64,000 nt of DNA from Streptococcus sanguinis SK1 = NCTC 7863 (GTDB lineage Bacteria; Bacillota; Bacilli; Lactobacillales; Streptococcaceae): positions 1,131,963 to 1,195,962 of the forward strand of contig NZ_GL878507.1 of assembly GCF_000194945.1 (NCBI RefSeq), in the 5' to 3' direction. Positions 30,290-39,394 of this stretch are shown here, piece by piece. The stretch's first letter is position 1, and each line of letters opens with the position of its first letter. The position numbers and the translations under genes are program-made. The notes below the pieces were generated by a model, which saw only the letters and a list, made by a program, of their open reading frames with translations, was not told the origin of the DNA and did not search any database.

Positions 30290-31364
30290 TTTCTACCAAT
30301 GCTTTCTCGCGATCACGCTTCATAGTATTAGAACGCAGCTGGCCGCAGGCTGCATCAATATCCGTTCCATGTTCCTGACGAACCACGCAGTTGACTCCGT
30401 TTTTCTTGAGGGTATCATAGAAAGCCATCACGCGCTCTTTAGGACTGCGGCTGTATTGGTCGTGCTCGCTAACGGGGTTATAAGGAATAAGATTGACATA
30501 AGATAGCTTCTTAATGTTCTTGAGCAGCTCAGCCAGTTCCTTGGCCTGCTCTACCCCGTCATTGACTTCATTGAGCATGATGTACTCAAAGGTCACACGG
30601 CGGTTCGTCGTCTCAATATAGTATTCAATAGCTGCAAAAAGCTTTTCAATAGGGAAGGACCGGTTAATCCGCATGATGCTGGTCCGCAGATCATTATTTG
30701 GGGCATGGAGGGATACAGCTAGATTGACCTGCACACCTTCATTGGCAAAGTCACGAATCTTATGAGCCAGACCTGATGTCGAAACCGTGATATGGCGGGC
30801 ACCGATAGCCAAACCTTTATCATCATTGACCGTCCGGACAAACTTGAGCACGTTGTCATAGTTGTCAAAAGGCTCGCCGATTCCCATAACCACGATATGG
30901 CTGACCCGCTCATCCTGACCACGCTCGTCAAAATACTTCTGAACCAGCATAATCTGAGCTACAATCTCACCGTTATTGAGGTCGCGTTGCTTTTTAATCA
31001 AGCCGGAGGCACAGAAGGTGCAGCCGATATTGCAGCCAACTTGGGTAGTCACACAGACTGAAAGTCCATAGTGCTGGCGCATGAGCACCGTCTCAATCAG
31101 CATACCATCCGGCAGCTCAAAGAGGTACTTGACCGTACCGTCAGCAGACTCTTGAACAATGCGCTGTTTAAGCGGATTGACGACAAACTGATCATTTAGC
31201 TTGGCAATCAAATCTTTAGATAGATTGGTCATCTCTTCAAAAGACTGGACCCGCTTGCGGTAGAGCCACTCCCAAATCTGGGAGGCACGAAATTTCTTTT
31301 CTCCCTGAGCTTCCGCCCATTCAATCATTTCCTGACGCGTTAAGCTATAAATAGATGGTTTCAT
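30276..31364 (-). CDS. rlmN: Dual-specificity 23S rRNA/tRNA adenine C2-methyltransferase
   Basis: A 362-residue radical SAM enzyme. The iron-sulfur cysteines are C111, C115 and C118 in [12 protein letters not shown], and the C-terminal catalytic cysteine is in [10 protein letters not shown] near residue 345. RlmN methylates C2 of A2503 in 23S rRNA and of A37 in some tRNAs. Its start overlaps the yutD stop by four bases. Confidence 0.97.
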   Translation of the reverse strand: MKPSIYSLTRQEMIEWAEAQGEKKFRASQIWEWLYRKRVQSFEEMTNLSKDLIAKLNDQFVVNPLKQRIVQESADGTVKYLFELPDGMLIETVLMRQHYGLSVCVTTQVGCNIGCTFCASGLIKKQRDLNNGEIVAQIMLVQKYFDERGQDERVSHIVVMGIGEPFDNYDNVLKFVRTVNDDKGLAIGARHITVSTSGLAHKIRDFANEGVQVNLAVSLHAPNNDLRTSIMRINRSFPIEKLFAAIEYYIETTNRRVTFEYIMLNEVNDGVEQAKELAELLKNIKKLSYVNLIPYNPVSEHDQYSRSPKERVMAFYDTLKKNGVNCVVRQEHGTDIDAACGQLRSNTMKRDREKALVENVQP

Positions 31365-31942
31365 TTTTCTCCTTTATTCTGGCGAATCACAAAATGGCGA
31401 TTGCTGTCTTTTTGCTTTTTCTGCCTATCTTGCTGGGAATTGTTGCGAGAGCGCTTATTGTCCCTTTTAGAACGACTGTCTCGGTCTCGGTCACTTCTGC
31501 GATTGCGGTTGCCGCCCGAACGGCTATTGCGAGAACGTTTTGACCGACCTTCTGCCTCTTTCTTGCCATGCGATTTCTTATCAAAGGAAGCGCGCTGGGG
31601 ATTTGGATTTTCCAAGACAAAATAGGCACAGCCATAGCTGCAGTACTCTAGCAAATAGTCTTCTAAGCGGCTTATTTTCTCATCGCTTTCATTAGCCCGC
31701 TCGTCCTTGTAAAAACCACGCAGGCGCAGCTGCTCATTGCCCCAGTCGCCAACAATATAGTCAAACTTAGTGAGAATTTCTGAAAAGCGCTGATGAAAGG
31801 CCGTCAAGTCAAAGCCTTCCTTATAGTTCTCAATCAATTCAAACTCGAATTTTTCTGCAACAATCTTGCTGTCAATCTGTTTAAACTCTGGTCCTGGGAA
31901 TTTATTATAATTATACAATTCAGGTGAAATATCTTTACGCAT
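31361..31942 (-). CDS. yutD: YutD family protein with a basic, arginine/serine-rich tail
   Basis: 193 residues. The N-terminal globular part (about 1-115, with [19 protein letters not shown] and [14 protein letters not shown]) is the YutD domain. Residues 120-193 form a low-complexity tail rich in R, S, K, N and D, probably disordered and possibly RNA-binding. Function is not established. Translational coupling to rlmN suggests a link to RNA modification or ribosomes, which is inference. Confidence 0.85.
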   Translation of the reverse strand: MRKDISPELYNYNKFPGPEFKQIDSKIVAEKFEFELIENYKEGFDLTAFHQRFSEILTKFDYIVGDWGNEQLRLRGFYKDERANESDEKISRLEDYLLEYCSYGCAYFVLENPNPQRASFDKKSHGKKEAEGRSKRSRNSRSGGNRNRRSDRDRDSRSKRDNKRSRNNSQQDRQKKQKDSNRHFVIRQNKGEK

Positions 31943-32097
31943 ACTCTTCCTTTAACGTTCTTGGATAGTTTATCTACAACACTTTATTTTATCATAAATC
32001 AGCCAGTATTTCGCGGACTTTTCATCAAAAATATCTTTCTGAAAAAAGTCAGACGATTTAAAGTAAAGAAGGCTAGATAACTTTGTCTACCTCACAA

Positions 32098-32123
32098 GAA
32101 AAATCTTAGCAAAAGCTAAGATC
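32098..32123 (-). terminator. Terminator of the rsmD-coaD-sepM unit
   Basis: On the minus strand ATCTTAGC, loop TTTT, GCTAAGAT, followed by a T-run, directly after the sepM stop codon. Confidence 0.85.
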
Positions 32124-33167
32124 TTACTTATTCTTTTTCAGATAATCAATGGCGTCCTGCAGTGTTTTAACTGGAACAATTTTCATATCCGTTTTAATCT
32201 TCTTGGCTGTCTCCAGAGCCGTTTGGTAGTTGTTTTTCCCATTAGGAGAAAGCTTCTTCTCTTCCTCTGTCAGTTCATTGTTCGGTGCAAAGAAGATATC
32301 TGCTCCGCTTTGGGCCGCTGAAACAACTTTCTTATCAATTCCGCCGATTTCGCCAACTTCACCTTCCCGACTGATGCTTCCGGTCCCTGCAATATCGCGG
32401 CCATCACGAAGGGTCGGATCAGCCAACTGGGTATAAATGGCGAGGCTGAACATGAGACCAGCACTAGGACCGCCGATACCCTCAGTTGAAAATGTAATCG
32501 GAATATTACTGCTGACTTCCGTCCGGTCTATCAGACTAATCCCAATCCCGTTCTTACCGTTCTCCAACTTGATAACCTTACCAGTTGCCGATTTCTCCTG
32601 ACCATCTTCTTGGAAAGTCACCTTGATTTTATCCCCAAGCTTCTGCGAGTTGACATACTTAACCAGCTCCTCAGAGCTTTCAAATGTCTTATCATTGACA
32701 CCAGTTACCGTATCAGCAATATTGAGAACTCCCTTGAAGGTTGAGTTATCAGCCACCTGCAAGACATAAACTCCCAGATAGTCCATTTTAATTTCTTTAC
32801 CAGCTGTCGTCAACCCCTGATATTTAGCCATATTTTGCGATGTTTCCATGTAAAATTGGTTGATCCGATTAAACTCATCGTCTGTGGAGCCCCCCGTCAT
32901 ATCCTTAGCAGAATAAATATCTGTAAAAGGGGTCAGCCAAGCATAGACCAGATGAGCAAAGGTTGCCTGCTCTACTCCGACCGTCACAAAGTTGTAGGAA
33001 CCCGCTTCCTTGTCAGCCTTATTATCAACCAGCAAGACCTGCCGAACATCCTCGGCACCACCAGGAACTTCTATATAATAAGGCAGACGAACCCAAAAAG
33101 CTGCTATACAAAAGGCGATAGTGACGCCAATGAACGTCGGCCATAGATACTTCTTAATTCTTTTCAT
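32124..33167 (-). CDS. sepM: SepM-like membrane protease (PDZ + Lon-type S16 domain)
   Basis: 347 residues: one N-terminal membrane anchor (about 8-28), a PDZ domain (about 125-205) and a Lon-like proteolytic domain with the Ser-Lys dyad at S235 ([10 protein letters not shown]) and K280 ([10 protein letters not shown]). The homologue SepM in Streptococcus mutans trims the competence-stimulating peptide; in this organism the substrate is not known. It is the last gene of an rsmD-coaD-sepM unit and overlaps coaD by 14 bases. Confidence 0.93.
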   Translation of the reverse strand: MKRIKKYLWPTFIGVTIAFCIAAFWVRLPYYIEVPGGAEDVRQVLLVDNKADKEAGSYNFVTVGVEQATFAHLVYAWLTPFTDIYSAKDMTGGSTDDEFNRINQFYMETSQNMAKYQGLTTAGKEIKMDYLGVYVLQVADNSTFKGVLNIADTVTGVNDKTFESSEELVKYVNSQKLGDKIKVTFQEDGQEKSATGKVIKLENGKNGIGISLIDRTEVSSNIPITFSTEGIGGPSAGLMFSLAIYTQLADPTLRDGRDIAGTGSISREGEVGEIGGIDKKVVSAAQSGADIFFAPNNELTEEEKKLSPNGKNNYQTALETAKKIKTDMKIVPVKTLQDAIDYLKKNK

Positions 33168-33648
33168 CGTTGATTCTTTCTAATTCTTTGATTACACTTT
33201 GGGGCACATAGGCCGCGATATCCTGCTGAAAAGCAATCAGCTCACGAATACGTGATGAACTGATATACTGATAGACCGGCTTGCTGAGTAAGAAAATCGT
33301 TTCTATTTCTCCCGCCAATTCCTGATTGAAAAAGTTCATATTGGCTTCATAGTCTAGGTCTTGACTATTGCGGAGACCGCGTACAAAGGCCTTGGCTCCT
33401 AGTCTTCTGGCCACTGTCACTGCTAGCTCATTCTGAGAAGTGATTACCTCGACATTATCCAAATGCTGCAGAGCTTCTTTGACCATGCGTTCTCGAGCTT
33501 CAATCCTGAAAAATCCATACTTTTCCCGATTATAGAAAATTCCTACATAGAGTTTATCAAAGAGCCTACTGGCCCGCTCGATCAGATCTACATGTCCCTT
33601 AGTGATTGGGTCAAAAGATCCTGTAAATAATCCTATCTTATCTGACAT
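33154..33648 (-). CDS. coaD: Phosphopantetheine adenylyltransferase
   Basis: 164 residues. The nucleotidyltransferase HxGH motif is in [18 protein letters not shown] and the ISSxxxRE motif in [11 protein letters not shown]. It makes dephospho-CoA from phosphopantetheine and ATP, the penultimate CoA step. It overlaps rsmD by 11 bases and sepM by 14. Confidence 0.97.
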   Translation of the reverse strand: MSDKIGLFTGSFDPITKGHVDLIERASRLFDKLYVGIFYNREKYGFFRIEARERMVKEALQHLDNVEVITSQNELAVTVARRLGAKAFVRGLRNSQDLDYEANMNFFNQELAGEIETIFLLSKPVYQYISSSRIRELIAFQQDIAAYVPQSVIKELERINDEKN

Positions 33649-34177
33649 ACACCGTTACCTTTGAAATTCCATATATCTTCTGCTTCCAAATGCCTAGCCC
33701 TGCAATTTCTTCCGGCAATTCCACTTCCTTGTCTGTCTCACAGACTACCAGGACATCTTGACCCAAGAGCTGGCGCTCCTCTAGCTTCTCAAGGTCCTCC
33801 ACAATCTGCTCCTTGGCATAAGGCGGGTCCAAGAGAACCAAGTCAAAAGACCCTGTCAACATTTCCAAGGCTCGGCCAGACTCCATCTTGAGCAAGTCAA
33901 AACGTTCCGGCTCCTTGGTCATCTGAATGTTCTCTGAAATAATAGCCTGAGCTCTACGATCCTTCTCGACTAAGACAGCTGCCTCCATACCTCGCGAAAT
34001 AGCTTCAATGGCCAAACTCCCGCTCCCAGCATAAAGATCCAGCACCCGACCGCCGTCAAAATAGGGACCAATCATATTAAAAATTGCCCCCTTGACCTTA
34101 TCGGTCGTAGGTCTAGTCGTCTTGCCGTCCAAAGTCTTGAGGGGCCTACCCCCGTATTTACCTGCAACAACTCTCAT
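33638..34177 (-). CDS. rsmD: 16S rRNA (guanine966-N2)-methyltransferase
   Basis: 179 residues from ATG 34177 ([18 protein letters not shown]), the conserved N-terminus of RsmD; an upstream TTG-initiated frame to 34213 adds no family sequence. SAM-binding [15 protein letters not shown] and catalytic LVLLDPPYA are intact. It methylates G966 of 16S rRNA. No ribosome site precedes the ATG, and the -10 element is only seven bases away, so the mRNA may be leaderless. Confidence 0.94.
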   Translation of the reverse strand: MRVVAGKYGGRPLKTLDGKTTRPTTDKVKGAIFNMIGPYFDGGRVLDLYAGSGSLAIEAISRGMEAAVLVEKDRRAQAIISENIQMTKEPERFDLLKMESGRALEMLTGSFDLVLLDPPYAKEQIVEDLEKLEERQLLGQDVLVVCETDKEVELPEEIAGLGIWKQKIYGISKVTVYVR

Positions 34178-34184
34178 AAAAAAC

Positions 34185-34213
34185 ATTATAACACACATCG
34201 CACAAGAGGCCAA
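34185..34213 (-). promoter_or_regulatory. Promoter of rsmD
   Basis: TATAAT on the minus strand at 34190-34185, with TGT just before it (extended -10); TTGGCC lies 17 bases upstream at about 34213-34208. Initiation six to eight bases after the -10 would fall at or one base before the A of the rsmD ATG. Confidence 0.65.
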
Positions 34214-34236
34214 TTTTTTGAAAACTTGACAGACAA

Positions 34237-34272
34237 AAAACAGAAGTGCCCCAAATTAGAGACTTCTGTTTT
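34237..34272 (-). terminator. Terminator overlapping the end of the YcxB-like gene
   Basis: AAAACAGAAGT / ACTTCTGTTTT arms at the two ends with the stop codon of the 34256 gene in the loop; the minus strand continues with TTTTTTGTC. The last codons of the gene form one arm. Confidence 0.75.
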
Positions 34273-34744
34273 CTTTTAGTTTTAGTAAAAAATCAATTAA
34301 TTCAGGCTGACAGTCTGCCTTATCCAAGATCAGCCCCATTGACCGGCCAACCATGATATAAAAAGTTTCTGGCTTGTCTATAATCGCCACAATATCTTGA
34401 TAGTCAAATCTGGCATTGTTATTCCGATTAACGACACGAAAGTCTGTCTCATAGAAGCTAAACTCCTGCTCTATATCATGCCAGAGGGGGTTGCCTCTAT
34501 AAAACTTTTTAATATGTCGATTCATGGACAGATAGTAAAGAAAAGGAAGGACAGCCACAGTAACAAGAAAAGCTACGCCTGGTAAAGGTTCCCCGATAAA
34601 AAAACAGATTGCACCGCATATCAGCACCACTATCTCAGGGAGAATCAGTGAGAAGATTCCATTCTTTTTATACCAAAAATTGGTCCAAGCGAAACGGCGA
34701 TAAGCTTCTTCTGTCATGATCGTTTTTGCTGTCATAGGAAACAT
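34256..34744 (-). CDS. YcxB-like membrane protein
   Basis: 162 residues. A short cytoplasmic start is followed by two adjacent membrane helices (about 32-50 and 54-72) and a C-terminal soluble domain (about 85-155: EQEFSFYETDFRVVNRNNNARFDYQDIVAIIDKPETFYIMVGRSMGLIL), the YcxB-like pattern. A GGAGG site supports the ATG at 34744; an in-frame ATG four codons later is an alternative. Function unknown. Confidence 0.7.
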   Translation of the reverse strand: MFPMTAKTIMTEEAYRRFAWTNFWYKKNGIFSLILPEIVVLICGAICFFIGEPLPGVAFLVTVAVLPFLYYLSMNRHIKKFYRGNPLWHDIEQEFSFYETDFRVVNRNNNARFDYQDIVAIIDKPETFYIMVGRSMGLILDKADCQPELIDFLLKLKENRSL

Positions 34745-34820
34745 CTCTCTACCTCCAAGTCATATTCCTCCCTACAGTTTACCACACTCTTGATGGAAAT
34801 AACAATATTCAATAAAGAAC

Positions 34821-34872
34821 TTGCTTTTCTCGATTTCATCTGGTATACTATACGTAACTTTTAAAACGTTAC
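34821..34872 (+). promoter_or_regulatory. Promoter and operator of the S24 repressor cassette
   Basis: TTGCTT at 34821-34826, 17-base spacer and TATACT at 34844-34849, followed by an inverted repeat GTAAC (34854-34858) / GTTAC (34868-34872) with a nine-base spacer covering the expected transcription start. I infer this is the repressor's own operator. Confidence 0.7.
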
Positions 34873-34886
34873 ATAGGAGGTGTGAT

Positions 34887-35564
34887 ATGTTTTCGCATGA
34901 AAAATTAAAAAAACGCCGGCTGGAGCTTAATCTGGCACAGGCTTCCATTTACCAAGAGCTCGGAATTTCCAGAAAGACGTACTCTGCCTGGGAAAATGGC
35001 CTAGCAGAACCCCACGCAAAAAATCTCAGGAGGTTGGCCACCTGTCTCAAGGTCCAAGAGAACTACTTTGTGGATGAGACCAGTACGCTCTACACCTACC
35101 CTTTACTAACCCCACCGCATAAAAAGGAAGTAGACCAGCTAGCTAGTCAACTCCTAGAGAGACAGCGCAAGGTTAGCTCTCTTACAGCCTATAAAGTTCT
35201 ATCCGTTGAGCTAGCTGCAGGTCGCGGGCACAGTTATTATGACAATGAGACAGACTACGAAACTGTCTACTTTGATCAAGACATCCAGCACGACTTTGCA
35301 TCTTGGGTCTCTGGGGATTCTATGGAGCCCAAGTATCCAAATGGCTCTGTTGCCCTTATGAAACAGACAGGATTCGACTACGATGGGGCAGTCTATGCTC
35401 TCATGTGGAATGGCAAGACCTATATCAAAAAAGTCTATCGTGAAGCTGAAGGTCTACGTTTAGAGTCTATCAATCCTGACTACGAGGATCTCTTTGCTCC
35501 CTACGAAGACCAGCCTAGCATTGTTGGTATCGTAGTTGGACATTTTCTGCCGATTGAGGTATAA
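34887..35564 (+). CDS. LexA/HdiR-like autocleaving repressor (XRE HTH + peptidase S24)
   Basis: 225 residues from ATG 34887, chosen because AGGAGG precedes it. N-terminal XRE helix-turn-helix (about 5-60: NLAQASIYQELGISRKTYSAWENG). The S24 domain has the cleavage-site dipeptide in VELAAGRGHSYY, the catalytic serine in SGDSMEPKYPNGS and the lysine in YIKKVYR. This layout matches HdiR of lactococci, which is cleaved on DNA damage with RecA. Streptococci generally lack LexA, so it may run a small SOS-like regulon with the adjacent umuC. Confidence 0.9.
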   Translation: MFSHEKLKKRRLELNLAQASIYQELGISRKTYSAWENGLAEPHAKNLRRLATCLKVQENYFVDETSTLYTYPLLTPPHKKEVDQLASQLLERQRKVSSLTAYKVLSVELAAGRGHSYYDNETDYETVYFDQDIQHDFASWVSGDSMEPKYPNGSVALMKQTGFDYDGAVYALMWNGKTYIKKVYREAEGLRLESINPDYEDLFAPYEDQPSIVGIVVGHFLPIEV

Positions 35565-35568
35565 AACT

Positions 35569-36984
35569 ATGGTCCTATTTGATTATTCACGCGAGCCTCG
35601 TTCAGACATTGCTTTTGTGGATATGAAAAGTTTTTACGCCTCTTGTGAATGCATTGCCCTCGGCCTTGACCCTTTAAAAACCTCGCTCTGTGTCATGAGC
35701 CGAATTGAAAATTCTGCCGGACTGATACTAGCTGCCACCCCTCTCTTTAAAAAGAATTTCGGCAGCCAGAATGTCAGCCGAAGCTATAATCTTCCTTTTG
35801 ATGTTCACACCCGCAAGTTCAACTATGCTGCTGCCCGCAAGCAGGGACTGCCGATTACAGCAGATTATGTGCGCTTTATTGAAGATGCGGCTCAAAAGAC
35901 CCTATTGGTCCCACCTCGAATGAACTACTACATCCAGAAAAATATGGAAATCCAAAAAATTTTCCAGGATTTCGCAGCTCCCGACGACATTTTCCCCTAC
36001 TCAATCGATGAGGGCTTCCTAGATTTGACAAGCTCTATCAACTACTTCATTCCCGATCAGACGCTGGACCGCAGGACCAAACTGGACCTGCTGGCTGCCC
36101 GCATTCAACAGGCTATCTGGAAGAAGACCGGGATTTATGCCTCTATCGGCCTGAGCAACGCCAATCCTCTTCTAGCCAAATTAGCCTTGGACATTGAAGC
36201 CAAACATACAAAAAAGATGCGGGTCAACTGGTCCTATGAAGATGTTCCCAGTAAGGTCTGGACTATTCCAAACATGACTGATTTTTGGGGCATTGGCCAC
36301 CGAACGGCCACTCGTCTTGAGAAACTAGGCATCCACTCCATTTATGATTTAGCTCACTTTAACCCCGATATTCTCAAAAAAGAAATGGGGGTTATGGGTC
36401 TGCAGCTTTGGTTTCACGCTCATGGCATTGATGAAAGCAATGTTCACAAGCCTTATCAGGTCAAGTCGCATGGACTAGGGAATTCGCAAATTCTCCCCCG
36501 AGACTATAGACAGCAGGCAGAGATTGAGCTTGTTTTCCAAGAAATGGCTGAGCAAGTCGCCATTCGGCTCAGACGGTCTGGTAAGAAGTGCCAGTGTGTC
36601 TCCATCTATGCCCGCTATTCCAAGCAGGAGCGCCTGCCTTCCATTCATACACAGAGAAAAATTGAGCCTACCAATAACAGCGATCGATTGGCTCAAATCG
36701 TCGTTCAGCTTTTTCGTTCTAAATATCAGGGCAGGGCTATCCGACAGATTGGCGTTTTTTACAGTGACTTTGTCGATCAAGCTTATGGTCTGATTTCTCT
36801 CTTTGATGATCCTCTGCAAATTCAAAAAGAAGAGGAGCTCCAGCTGACGATTGACCGCATCAGAGATCGCTTCGGATTTGCCTCTTTGCTTAAGGGATCG
36901 GCCTTGCTGGACTCCTCCCGTGCCATCGCTCGAAGCAAGCTAACAGGTGGCCATTCAGCTGGAGGGCTGGAGGGCTTATCATGA
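35569..36984 (+). CDS. umuC: Y-family DNA polymerase, UmuC/ImpB type
   Basis: 471 residues from ATG 35569 (MVLFDYSREPRSD), with a GAGGT site ending in the repressor's last codons. Catalytic carboxylates are in IAFVDMKSFYASCE (about residue 17) and YSIDEGFLDLT (about 149). Helix-hairpin-helix and little-finger regions follow, with an LGNSQ-type motif near 305. It should perform translesion synthesis after the S24 repressor is cleaved. No umuD homologue is adjacent; the S24 domain belongs to the repressor. Confidence 0.93.
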   Translation: MVLFDYSREPRSDIAFVDMKSFYASCECIALGLDPLKTSLCVMSRIENSAGLILAATPLFKKNFGSQNVSRSYNLPFDVHTRKFNYAAARKQGLPITADYVRFIEDAAQKTLLVPPRMNYYIQKNMEIQKIFQDFAAPDDIFPYSIDEGFLDLTSSINYFIPDQTLDRRTKLDLLAARIQQAIWKKTGIYASIGLSNANPLLAKLALDIEAKHTKKMRVNWSYEDVPSKVWTIPNMTDFWGIGHRTATRLEKLGIHSIYDLAHFNPDILKKEMGVMGLQLWFHAHGIDESNVHKPYQVKSHGLGNSQILPRDYRQQAEIELVFQEMAEQVAIRLRRSGKKCQCVSIYARYSKQERLPSIHTQRKIEPTNNSDRLAQIVVQLFRSKYQGRAIRQIGVFYSDFVDQAYGLISLFDDPLQIQKEEELQLTIDRIRDRFGFASLLKGSALLDSSRAIARSKLTGGHSAGGLEGLS

Positions 36985-37355
36985 CCGACCGCTCCTACCT
37001 CCCCTACCAGTCGGCTCGTGACTTTCAGGATCGAGGCATGGCTAAGTGGGCTGGCTTTTTCCTCTCTGAACACAGCACTGCTCTGGCCAAAAAAGAACTA
37101 GATATCAGTCGCCTGACCCAGCTTGACAGACAGGAAAAATTCCACTTACTCAACCAAGCTTACAGCCAGCAAGTTCCCATCCGAATCACCTTTCTTAATC
37201 AGGAAAAGCTGATCGACGTTACTGCTACCGTCTTTCATCTGGACTGCAAGCAAGTCCTCCTGCAGGAAGGTGACCATTACAAAGGCCTTGCTATCCATCA
37301 GATTCTTTCGATACATGCTTCAGGAGGCGTAGATGACCACTCAGAATGTACATGA
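36981..37355 (+). CDS. YolD-like protein
   Basis: 124 residues overlapping the umuC stop by four bases (ATGA). The start DRGMAKWAGFFLSEH and the later VPIRITFLNQEKLIDVTATVFHLD resemble the YolD-like family, often paired with Y-family polymerases in Firmicutes. Such proteins have been proposed as UmuD-like partners of the polymerase. The assignment is moderate because the family is divergent. Confidence 0.7.
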   Translation: MTDRSYLPYQSARDFQDRGMAKWAGFFLSEHSTALAKKELDISRLTQLDRQEKFHLLNQAYSQQVPIRITFLNQEKLIDVTATVFHLDCKQVLLQEGDHYKGLAIHQILSIHASGGVDDHSECT

Positions 37356-37626
37356 GGAACTTCAATTCGACTATTTTTCCCAGAATTACTATCAATTTCA
37401 AGAGGATTTTTATCAATTTTCCAATCTTCCCCAGCCTCTAATGGTCATGGAAGACGACATCCTACTCCACATGGCCAGCCGCCAAGCCTCTTATTTCAAA
37501 CTCTCCAAGACCAAAAGCTTGGATAAAAAGGAACATTACTTCCACTTTACCGTCAGTCGACCAGACCAAGCAAACCGACTCTGCATTTACCACTATCAAG
37601 GCCAAACAGAAGATATAAATCAATAA
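37333..37626 (+). CDS. Small streptococcal protein of the umuC cassette (DUF5960-like)
   Basis: 97 residues, very rich in Tyr, Phe and Gln (FDYFSQNYYQFQEDFYQFSNLPQP). It overlaps the YolD-like gene by 23 bases, so it is part of the same transcript. I recall similar proteins as DUF5960, following umuC in streptococci; the family label is tentative. No membrane segment or catalytic motif is visible. A role in damage tolerance is inferred only from position. Confidence 0.65.
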   Translation: MTTQNVHEELQFDYFSQNYYQFQEDFYQFSNLPQPLMVMEDDILLHMASRQASYFKLSKTKSLDKKEHYFHFTVSRPDQANRLCIYHYQGQTEDINQ

Positions 37627-37655
37627 GCTCCCAAACTGAGTCTGGGAGCTTATTG
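37621..37655 (+). terminator. Terminator of the repressor-umuC cassette
   Basis: A perfect 13-base stem CAATAAGCTCCCA / TGGGAGCTTATTG with a nine-base loop; it contains the stop codon of the last gene. No T-run follows, so efficiency is uncertain. Confidence 0.6.
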
Positions 37656-37832
37656 TATAGGGCTGGCCATCTACTAGTATCTTCTCAATTATTTCTTGCT
37701 TTAAGTCAGGGGAATAATATTGAAGATTTGGGCCAGCTATATTGTATTGGAGGTCAATCTGAACCCAAGAAACGCCATTCTTTTTAGGTTATCTATTCAG
37801 TTCATTTGTATAAACTAATTTCATACCAAAAA
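37656..37832. other. Intergenic stretch with a loose inverted repeat
   Basis: No credible gene. GCTGGCC at 37662-37668 and GGCCAGC at 37731-37737 are inverted, each flanked by TATTGTA-like sequence, giving an imperfect hairpin of about 95 bases. It may be a decayed small repeat element; I found no second copy in the window. Confidence 0.35.
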
Positions 37833-37871
37833 CACCCCAATCGTTAGATTTTCTGTCTAACTTTTGGGGTG
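37833..37871 (-). terminator. Long hairpin terminator after the DUF177 gene
   Basis: CACCCCAATCGTTAGA / TCTAACTTTTGGGGTG form a 39-base hairpin followed on the minus strand by TTTTTGG. It can terminate the DUF177 gene. The CCCCAAAAGTTAGAC sequence resembles terminal sequence of IS150-type (IS3 family) elements, so it may be a relic or a mobile hairpin; this is from recall. Confidence 0.6.
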
Positions 37872-37931
37872 CGGGTCATAACAATTTATCTTTTCTTTTA
37901 TTTTTTATCGATTTCACAATTTTTACAAGAA

Positions 37932-38462
37932 TTATTCATCAAACAGTCCTTGCAAACCAGCGAAAGGATTGTTCTTCTCTTTTTGAGCTTCCTGAGCAGC
38001 GGCAAATTCCTCTTCCGTCATAACTTGCCAGTCCTGACCTGACAGAAAGCCTTGGCCGGCTTCTTCCTCAGCTGTTAGAATTTTCAGCGGGATATTCATC
38101 AGGATATTGTCAGCTACACTCTCGGCTACATTAATCTCGCCATTTTCAATCGGCAGCACCAAGTCCTGATCAATCAGATCCTGCGATGCAGCCTGTCCTT
38201 CTTCCATGAAAATTTCGTTGACTAGATAAGACTCCTTGAGCTCTACTGGCTCCATGCTACGACTGGACGTTAAAGTAATGGTATAAGACAGATCATAATC
38301 CAGAAAATAAAGGCCGTCTTCATATTGAACCTTTCCTTTGGCTATAATATCCTGAACATCTAAAATCTCAGGATTGCGTTCTTTTAACTCTTCTTCCAAG
38401 TCTAGCTTTTTCTCAAAAGCTAGACCATCTGGATTCTTCCGAATTTCTTGAATATGCAACAT
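37932..38462 (-). CDS. DUF177/YceD family protein
   Basis: 176 residues. The YceD pattern is visible in VQYEDGLYFLDYDLSYTITLTSSRSMEPVEL and the acidic VNVAES/ DNILMNIPLKILTAEEE region. In many bacteria the gene precedes rpmF (ribosomal protein L32) and the protein takes part in 23S rRNA metabolism; here rpmF is not adjacent. A -10 element TATAAT lies at 38493-38488 on the minus strand. The C-terminal tail is acidic and glutamine-rich. Confidence 0.85.
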   Translation of the reverse strand: MLHIQEIRKNPDGLAFEKKLDLEEELKERNPEILDVQDIIAKGKVQYEDGLYFLDYDLSYTITLTSSRSMEPVELKESYLVNEIFMEEGQAASQDLIDQDLVLPIENGEINVAESVADNILMNIPLKILTAEEEAGQGFLSGQDWQVMTEEEFAAAQEAQKEKNNPFAGLQGLFDE

Positions 38463-38533
38463 AAGTTCCTCTTTGTTTTTTCTTTATATTATATCATGTT
38501 TGGGCGCTCCAATGTTATTGAAAATTATTTTGT

Positions 38534-38539
38534 TATAAT
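38534..38539 (+). promoter_or_regulatory. -10 element of the orphan rgg gene
   Basis: TGTTATAAT, 21 bases before the ATG and just before an AAGGAGGG ribosome site; no good -35. Confidence 0.5.
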
Positions 38540-38560
38540 AAAATTCAAGGAGGGAAGAAA

Positions 38561-39394
38561 ATGAAACATCTAGGACAGGTTTTTAGATTTTTTCGAGAGG
38601 CAAGGCACATCTCTTTATCCGAGGCGACTGGCGGAGAATTTTCAAAATCTATGCTCTCTCGCTTTGAAAATGGGCAGAGCGAACTGTCGGCACAGAAACT
38701 TTTTAGCGCTCTCAGCGCCATTCACACGGAAACGGAAGAATTTACCGTTGCAGCTGGCATCCAGAATCATCATTCTCACAAGGAACTCTTAAGCCACATC
38801 CAAGACCTGTTGCAAGCCAATCAGCTGGACCTCTTAGAAAAACTTTATCTGGAAAAAGAAAAAATCGCTCAAAAAAGCAAGAAGTCTAGCGATTGGGTTG
38901 AACGCCTGATTGTAAAGGCCTATCTCTGCGCCCTCAAGGAGTCTGAAAAGGCCAGCCCAGGCGAGCTAGATTTCCTCCATGATTACCTCTTTTCAGTTGA
39001 TATTTGGGGGCGCTACGAACTCAATCTATTCTCTGTCTGCACTCCGGTTTTATCTCTAGACTTGTTTTCCCAATACACCAAAGAAATCCTCTCAAGAAAT
39101 GATTTTGCATCCTTGTTTGCCAACAATCGCAATACCCTGCACACTACCTTTCTTAATGGTTATCTTCTGGCCATCAGTCAGGAAAACGTCACCCAAGCAG
39201 ACTATTTCCAACAAATCATTGAGCGACACTTTTACGAAGAAAATGAGACTTACTTCCGAATTGTCTATCTCTTTGCTCAGGGAGAGCTAGCCTTTTTGAA
39301 AGGGCAAACAGAAGAGGGGCTTACTCAAATGAAGCAAGCAGTCGACATTTTCCGAATCTTGAACTGTCAGCATAGCGCTGACTACTATCAATAA
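38561..39394 (+). CDS. Rgg-family transcriptional regulator (orphan)
   Basis: 277 residues with an N-terminal XRE helix-turn-helix (FRFFREARHISLSEATGGEFSKSMLSRFENGQ) and a C-terminal all-helical repeat domain as in Rgg/MutR proteins. Many Rgg proteins respond to short hydrophobic peptides; I searched the gaps on both sides and found no convincing SHP-like gene. The next gene on the same strand encodes an MFS transporter and may be its target. The protein is slightly shorter than the 285-300 usual for the family but ends normally. Confidence 0.85.
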   Translation: MKHLGQVFRFFREARHISLSEATGGEFSKSMLSRFENGQSELSAQKLFSALSAIHTETEEFTVAAGIQNHHSHKELLSHIQDLLQANQLDLLEKLYLEKEKIAQKSKKSSDWVERLIVKAYLCALKESEKASPGELDFLHDYLFSVDIWGRYELNLFSVCTPVLSLDLFSQYTKEILSRNDFASLFANNRNTLHTTFLNGYLLAISQENVTQADYFQQIIERHFYEENETYFRIVYLFAQGELAFLKGQTEEGLTQMKQAVDIFRILNCQHSADYYQ

